Assembly (NCBI GenBank): GCA_001780385.1
Contig: MFGW01000099.1
Location: forward strand, 12,652-23,656
Length of the DNA: 11,005 nt
Reading direction: 5' to 3'
Source of the DNA: Candidatus Fischerbacteria bacterium RBG_13_37_8
GTDB lineage: Bacteria > Acidobacteriota > HRBIN11 > MFGW01
Part shown: piece by piece, positions 8,217-11,005 of the stretch
Position numbering within the stretch: the first letter of the stretch is position 1
How the letters are laid out: each line of letters starts with the position of its first letter
Notes under the pieces: generated by a model
The model's input: the letters and a program-made list of their open reading frames with translations, nothing else
The model's database searches: none
What the model was told of the DNA's origin: nothing
Position numbers and translations under genes: made by a program

Positions 8217-9599
8217 TTATGAACCGGTAATTTTTTTTATATCTTTCAATTGTTTCAATTCTTTTTGCGAAAGCAATCCTTTTTCTTCAATGAGGGCATA
8301 GAATGTTTTGCCTGTTGCAACAGCTTCTTTGGCTAATTCAGCGGCTTTCAAGTAACCAATTGTGGGAGTAATAAGTGTTACCAGTGCAATAGAATTTTCA
8401 AAATACCAGGAGCACTTCAATTCATTGGCAGTAATTCCTTTAATACACTTGTTTGATAGCATATGAATGCCATTGGCAAGAATACGAATTGAGAAGAGGA
8501 GATTATGAATAATAACGGGCATCATAACATTTAATTCAAGCTGACCAGCTTGCGCTGCCATCGAAATAGTAAGATCATTTCCTAATATCTGGAAGCATAT
8601 CATGGTTAAAGCTTCACAAATAACGGGATTTACTTTTCCCGGCATAATAGATGAACCTGGCTGGACAGCAGGAAGTTCAATTTCAGCTAATCCGGTGCGG
8701 GGACCTGAACTCATTAATCGTAAATCATTAGCTATTTTAATAAGTTCGAGACAGAATACTTTCAATACGGCGGAATATTGTACGAAATCAGTCATTGATT
8801 GTGTTTTTTCGATAAGATTAGGCGCTTTTTTAAAAGTTGAATTTGTCAGGGAAGACAGTATCTTTACCATTTTTCTACTGAAAAGAGGTGGCGTGTTAAT
8901 ACCGGTTCCAATAGCAGTTCCGCCTATACTGAGATAATGCAAGGAATGGCTGGCTTTTTGAAGACAATGAATTTGATTAGCGATACTGTCTGCGTAAGCG
9001 CCAAATTCCTGACCTAAAGTGATTGGCATTGCATCCTGCAGATGAGTTCTTCCTGATTTAATGACAGAACGGAACTGTTTTGATTTATGCCGCAATACTT
9101 GTTCTAATGCATAAAGCTCCCTGAGCAAGTTTTTATGATACTCAAGTACTGCTATTCTCATAGCAGAGGGAAATGTATCATTTGTCGATTGACTCATATT
9201 GACATCATCATTGGGATGTACAATAGCATAGCTGCCTTTTGAATGTCCGAGAATTTCAAGAGCCCTGTTGGCGATTATTTCGTTTAGATTCATATTAAAA
9301 GAAGTGCCAGCACCTGCTTGATAAACATCAATTTTTATCTGTTCATCAAATTTTCCCTCTATTACTTCTTCAGCAGCTTTAATTATAGCTTCTGTTTTTA
9401 TAGAATCTAAATTTCCACTTTGATTATTGACGAGAGCCGCCGCTTTTTTAATTTTTGCATAGGTTTCGATAAAAACTTTGTCAATTCTAAGGCCGCTAAT
9501 AGGAAAATTTTCAATAGCACGAGCCACTTGAATTCCGTAGTAGACATCTGCGGGGATTTTTTTTATGCCGAGGCTATCTTTTTCTTCCCTGTAGTTCAT
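8217..9599 (-). CDS. aspA: Aspartate ammonia-lyase (aspartase), class II fumarase/aspartase superfamily
   Basis: Aspartase interconverts L-aspartate with fumarate and ammonia in the cytoplasm. I choose ATG 9599 (460 residues): AGGAG lies 5 bases upstream, whereas the longer reading to 9656 adds 19 residues encoded by the heptad repeats. Superfamily motifs in order: GTSFNMNLNEIIANRA (98-113), HPNDDVNMSQSTND (128-141), GRTHLQDAMP (183-192) and the catalytic loop GSSIMPGKVNP (315-325). Aspartase rather than fumarase is suggested by IPADVYYGIQVARAIENF (15-32), by GHSKGSYAIVHPND (118-131) and by AGQLELNVMMPVI (351-363), where fumarases typically have GNFELNV. Length fits AspA (about 470). The gene is convergent with the corC-like gene (8 bp apart) and divergent from zapB; nothing in the context suggests a pathway. 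Superfamily membership is certain; substrate choice is somewhat less so. Confidence 0.87.
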   Translation of the reverse strand: MNYREEKDSLGIKKIPADVYYGIQVARAIENFPISGLRIDKVFIETYAKIKKAAALVNNQSGNLDSIKTEAIIKAAEEVIEGKFDEQIKIDVYQAGAGTSFNMNLNEIIANRALEILGHSKGSYAIVHPNDDVNMSQSTNDTFPSAMRIAVLEYHKNLLRELYALEQVLRHKSKQFRSVIKSGRTHLQDAMPITLGQEFGAYADSIANQIHCLQKASHSLHYLSIGGTAIGTGINTPPLFSRKMVKILSSLTNSTFKKAPNLIEKTQSMTDFVQYSAVLKVFCLELIKIANDLRLMSSGPRTGLAEIELPAVQPGSSIMPGKVNPVICEALTMICFQILGNDLTISMAAQAGQLELNVMMPVIIHNLLFSIRILANGIHMLSNKCIKGITANELKCSWYFENSIALVTLITPTIGYLKAAELAKEAVATGKTFYALIEEKGLLSQKELKQLKDIKKITGS

Positions 9600-9612
9600 A
9601 AAAACTCCTGTT

Positions 9613-9647
9613 AAATAGTGATCAGTGTCCAGTTGACAGTTGTCAGT
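9613..9647 (-). repeat. Heptad tandem repeats in the aspA leader
   Basis: Read on the plus strand, consecutive 7-mers GATCAGT, GTCCAGT, TGACAGT and TGTCAGT (9620-9647) form an exact-period tandem array with consensus TGNCAGT. A fifth degenerate unit (AAATAGT) precedes at 9613-9619. The array lies between the predicted aspA promoter and its Shine-Dalgarno, so it would be transcribed as ACTGNCA units in the 5' leader. Function is unknown. Confidence 0.6.
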
Positions 9648-9675
9648 AGGCGTCAAACTTGTGTTCGCCTTTTTT
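9648..9675 (+). terminator. Weak hairpin plus T-run, terminator-like on the plus strand
   Basis: AGGCG (9648-9652) pairs with CGCCT (9666-9670), with a possible inner AAC/GTT pairing, and a T-run follows to 9675. On the plus strand this resembles a short intrinsic terminator, but no plus-strand gene ends here; it could stop transcription running antisense to aspA. On the minus strand the same dyad would sit at the 5' end of the aspA transcript. The stem is short, so confidence is low. Confidence 0.3.
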
Positions 9676-9704
9676 ATTATACAACAACTAAATTGTTATA
9701 AAAA
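9676..9704 (-). promoter_or_regulatory. Candidate aspA promoter
   Basis: On the minus strand a perfect TATAAT (9681-9676) follows a weak -35 (TTTTTA, 9704-9699) with a 17-bp spacer. The spacer contains a dyad AACAA-5-TTGTT (9683-9697 on the plus strand). The predicted start near 9669 gives a leader of about 70 nt containing the heptad repeats and ending in the AGGAG ribosome-binding site. Confidence 0.45.
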
Positions 9705-9784
9705 GCGGATATTAAAAAAAGGTTTACTGAAGCAGGAGAATTCACTAATGGTAAAAAACGGTATGTTTTATTTCCCTGTGTCTG

Positions 9785-9818
9785 GTCAAGGATATTTGAA
9801 ATTTCAAATATCCTTGAC
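9785..9818. repeat. Perfect 34-bp palindrome
   Basis: The sequence from 9785 to 9818 equals its own reverse complement: each half is 17 bp, with GTCAAGGATATTTG at the left end and CAAATATCCTTGAC at the right, around AAATTT. Three more positions on each side (9782-9784 with 9819-9821) also match except for one G-T pair, giving 39 of 40 paired positions in symmetry terms. It lies in the divergent aspA/zapB intergenic region, 26 bp before the zapB -10 element. It could be a large dyad operator, a cruciform or REP-like element, or a bidirectional RNA hairpin. Confidence 0.9.
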
Positions 9819-9841
9819 TAGTTTTAAATGAAATAAATATA

Positions 9842-9850
9842 TGCTATAAT
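9842..9850 (+). promoter_or_regulatory. Extended -10 promoter for zapB-zapA
   Basis: TGC immediately before a perfect TATAAT (9845-9850) makes an extended -10 element. At 17-bp spacing the -35 position reads TTTTAA (9822-9827), a poor match. A better TTGACT (9814-9819) lies in the right arm of the palindrome but is 25 bp away, too far for normal sigma70. Expected transcription start is near 9857, leaving a leader of about 25 nt before the zapB ATG. Confidence 0.55.
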
Positions 9851-9881
9851 GAAAAGAATATTATTAATAAAGGAACAGAAT

Positions 9882-10130
9882 ATGGACAGAGTGGAAGAAT
9901 TAATTCAAAAATCTAAATTACTTGTGAACAAATATAAAAATTTATTGGAGACGAATAAAGCACAAGAATTAAAAATAAAAGAATTGGAGGATGAAATAAA
10001 CAAATTTAAAAATATAGAAGAAGAGAACCAGAATCTTGCTGTACAGATTTCAGAATTGACCAAGGAGCGGAATGAAATACGTCAGAGAGTTGAAGAAATA
10101 GTAGATGAGATAGATCAGCTTGGTATATAA
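9882..10130 (+). CDS. zapB: ZapB-like cell-division coiled-coil protein
   Basis: ZapB-type proteins are small, almost wholly coiled-coil and organise the Z-ring together with ZapA. I choose ATG 9882, preceded by AAAGGA (9869-9874) with a 7-base gap. The in-frame ATG at 9849 overlaps the -10 element and so cannot be on the predicted transcript. The resulting 82-residue protein begins MDRVEELIQKSKLLVNKY and shows heptad-spaced Leu/Ile/Val through about residue 78, rich in Glu, Lys, Asn and Gln, with no other domain. Sequence alone would only support a short coiled coil. The ZapB assignment depends on length and on zapA following 17 bp downstream in the same operon. Confidence 0.7.
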   Translation: MDRVEELIQKSKLLVNKYKNLLETNKAQELKIKELEDEINKFKNIEEENQNLAVQISELTKERNEIRQRVEEIVDEIDQLGI

Positions 10131-10147
10131 GAAATGCGAAGGGATAC

Positions 10148-10453
10148 ATGAAAAGCACGAAGGTTGAGATATATGGACAATATTATCAGATAAAAGGTGA
10201 AATGGATGAAGAATATATTGATGAATTAGCAATATATGTAGATAAAAAAATGAGAATGATAGCTGATCAAACGCCGAGATTGGATTCAATGAAGTTAGCA
10301 GTACTGACATCCTTAAATATAGCGGATGAATTATTTCGATTAAGAGATACATTGAACGATAGGGTTCAAAAAATAAATAAAAAAGCAGGTGAAATAATTA
10401 AGTCAATGGATGATTGCTTGCAAGAAAATGAAGCGGAATTAGGAAATGAATGA
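10148..10453 (+). CDS. zapA: ZapA, FtsZ-associated cell division protein
   Basis: ZapA binds FtsZ, bundles protofilaments at midcell and recruits ZapB. The 101-residue protein has the family layout. An N-terminal globular part contains VEIYGQYYQIKG (6-17), DEEYIDELAIYVDKKM (20-35) and LDSMKLAVLTSLNIADEL (45-62). A C-terminal coiled coil runs from about 63 to 97. The start is supported by GAAGGG (10138-10143) close upstream. It follows the ZapB-like gene and immediately precedes the 6S RNA gene; a zapA-ssrS neighbourhood is familiar from E. coli. Length is typical. Confidence 0.93.
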   Translation: MKSTKVEIYGQYYQIKGEMDEEYIDELAIYVDKKMRMIADQTPRLDSMKLAVLTSLNIADELFRLRDTLNDRVQKINKKAGEIIKSMDDCLQENEAELGNE

Positions 10454-10471
10454 ATATTGAATGTGAAATAA

Positions 10472-10480
10472 TGATATATA
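10472..10480 (+). promoter_or_regulatory. Extended -10 promoter for 6S RNA
   Basis: TGA followed by TATATA (10475-10480) forms an extended -10 element whose expected start point, 6-8 bases downstream, coincides with the first paired base of the 6S closing stem (10486). The -35 region has no strong match. It lies between the zapA stop (10453) and the RNA gene, so 6S RNA could be made both from zapA read-through and from this promoter. Confidence 0.5.
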
Positions 10481-10485
10481 AAAAA

Positions 10486-10670
10486 AATTCTCCCCTGCAA
10501 GGTGGGTGATGGAAAAGGAGGTCAAGAACCAACAGAATAGAAGGTGCGGGTTTAAAAATGTTTATGGTGTGCATGCCTTAGGAATAAGGAAGCCTGAAGT
10601 AAACAATAACCCACATAAATGGCATGAAGCGGTTCTGCCGCTCCATCCACACCGCCGAGCGGGGGAAATT
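10486..10670 (+). ncRNA. ssrS: 6S RNA
   Basis: 6S RNA mimics an open promoter and sequesters sigma70-RNA polymerase in stationary phase. The 185-nt element has the same length as E. coli 6S (about 184 nt) and folds as one long interrupted rod. Pairings seen: 10486-10495 with 10661-10670 (one mismatch, one G-U); GGTG 10501-10504 with CACC 10650-10653; GATGGA 10508-10513 with TCCATC 10642-10647; GGGTT 10548-10552 with AACCC 10608-10612; TGTTTA 10559-10564 with TAAACA 10600-10605; and an apical CCTTA-GGAA-TAAGG hairpin (10576-10589). The unpaired stretches between about 10514-10547 and 10613-10627 form the central bubble. A small AGCGG/CCGCT hairpin (10628-10642) is possible on its 3' side. The apical GCATGC...AAGCCT arrangement matches E. 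coli 6S. Open frames across it show no family resemblance and are taken as chance. Exact ends are predicted. Confidence 0.88.
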
Positions 10671-10682
10671 ATTCTTGCAAAA

Positions 10683-10708
10683 AGATTCTGTATTATTTTT
10701 CAGAATCT
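10683..10708 (+). terminator. Hairpin downstream of 6S RNA
   Basis: AGATTCTG (10683-10690) and CAGAATCT (10701-10708) are perfectly complementary around a 10-nt U-rich loop. No U-run follows, so intrinsic termination is doubtful. It may instead bound or help process the 6S precursor, with read-through into rny remaining possible. Confidence 0.4.
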
Positions 10709-10737
10709 ATCCCCGCCTTTCATCCAATTGGCTCTTT

Positions 10738-10760
10738 AGTTATCTCCTGATAGCTGGAGG
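10738..10760 (+). promoter_or_regulatory. rny leader with alternative hairpins at the Shine-Dalgarno
   Basis: AGTTATC (10738-10744) pairs with GATAGCT (10749-10755) around a TCCT loop, directly abutting the Shine-Dalgarno GGAGG (10756-10760), which stays free. An exclusive alternative pairs TCTCC (10743-10747) with GGAGG itself (one U-G pair), hiding it. The ATG of rny is 5 bases further. The pairings are visible; regulatory use is inferred. Confidence 0.3.
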
Positions 10761-10765
10761 CAGCC

Positions 10766-11005
10766 ATGACAATAGGGATAATAATAGCGATTGTTGTATT
10801 AGCGATTGCAGGCATGGTGTCTGTATCCTATTATTTTAAGAACCAGAAAAGTAAATTTACTAAATTGTTGCAAAATGTGGAACAGCAGGCAAAAGTGATA
10901 GTTCAGGAAGCTGAAAGACAAGCAGCTTCTATTTTAAAAGAAGCGAATTTAGAAGTAAAAGATAAATTTCTTCAAATGAAAACTGATTTTGAAAAACAGA
11001 CACGT
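10766..11005 (+). CDS. rny: Ribonuclease Y, N-terminal part (cut by window end)
   Basis: RNase Y is a membrane-anchored endoribonuclease that initiates mRNA decay in many bacteria lacking RNase E. Only 80 codons are present. An N-terminal transmembrane helix (about residues 3-24) is followed by a short basic stretch (FKNQKSKF) and a long Glu/Lys/Ala-rich coiled coil. The coiled coil includes the family-typical VIVQEAERQAASILKEANLE (48-67). The KH and HD catalytic domains would lie beyond the window. GGAGG (10756-10760) with 5-base spacing fixes the start. The position after zapA and 6S RNA supports the call, although the visible part alone could belong to another membrane-anchored coiled-coil protein. 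Confidence 0.88.
   Translation, partial: MTIGIIIAIVVLAIAGMVSVSYYFKNQKSKFTKLLQNVEQQAKVIVQEAERQAASILKEANLEVKDKFLQMKTDFEKQTR

Noticed and set aside
8602..8937. 111-codon plus-strand frame opposite aspA
   Set aside because: Antisense shadow of strongly conserved aspartase motifs; no independent coding signal.
8217..9599. Fumarase C instead of aspartase
   Set aside because: The segments GQLELNVMMP and PADVYYGIQVARAIENF fit aspartase better than fumarase, although enzyme assay would be the final word.
9600..9656. N-terminal extension of aspartase by 19 residues
   Set aside because: The extension is encoded by heptad repeats and bypasses a good AGGAG/ATG at 9599.
9640..9831. 63-codon open frame upstream of zapB
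   Set aside because: It starts in the aspA leader repeats, runs against the aspA promoter, and has no ribosome-binding site or domain. Only its last 27 codons have a plausible start, reported as a weak finding.
10506..10839. Two overlapping open frames (77 and 71 codons) between zapA and rny
   Set aside because: They lie across the 6S RNA and rny leader, are rich in Arg/His/Pro with no family resemblance, and overlap the rny start.
1..11005. CRISPR arrays, tRNAs, rRNAs, insertion sequences or transposase genes
   Set aside because: None seen. The only repeats are the short heptad array and the palindrome, and no transposase or integrase motifs occur in any frame.

Overview
The window is AT-rich (roughly mid-30s % GC by eye) and tightly packed. 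It comes from a diderm bacterium: it carries the Tol-Pal envelope genes tolB (5' end cut off), pal and cpoB/ybgF. The presence of RNase Y and a PgpH-type HD phosphodiesterase beside Tol-Pal does not fit a typical enterobacterium. It is compatible with Desulfobacterota, Planctomycetota (for example the anammox lineage), Omnitrophota or Nitrospirota. The sequence alone does not let me choose among these.

Layout: (1) 1-3063, plus strand: tolB (partial), pal, cpoB, ssb. (2) 3167-8208, plus strand: phoH/ybeZ, pgpH, ybeY, and a CBS/CorC-domain membrane protein. This is the E. coli ybeZ-ybeY-ybeX order with a 7TM-HD phosphodiesterase inserted. pgpH/ybeY and ybeY/corC overlap by a few bases, so they are probably translationally coupled. 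(3) 8217-9599, minus strand: an aspartase-type lyase, convergent with the corC-like gene and only 8 bp away. (4) 9600-9881: a divergent intergenic region of about 280 bp. It holds heptad repeats, a small hairpin, two promoter candidates and a perfect 34-bp palindrome. (5) 9882-11005, plus strand: a ZapB-like coiled-coil protein, ZapA, a well-supported 6S RNA gene (ssrS), and the start of rny (RNase Y), cut off by the window end.

How the parts work together: Tol-Pal-CpoB and ZapA/ZapB act in envelope constriction and division-ring organisation. PhoH, YbeY, RNase Y and 6S RNA are RNA-metabolism or transcription-control factors. PgpH is expected to degrade cyclic di-AMP.

Nearly all genes are recognisable housekeeping families. 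I did not find a convincing undescribed multi-gene system. The non-routine signals are regulatory: the 34-bp palindrome before zapB, a near-consensus promoter with an internal dyad that would give pgpH an almost leaderless mRNA, heptad repeats in the aspartase leader, and alternative hairpins around the rny ribosome-binding site.
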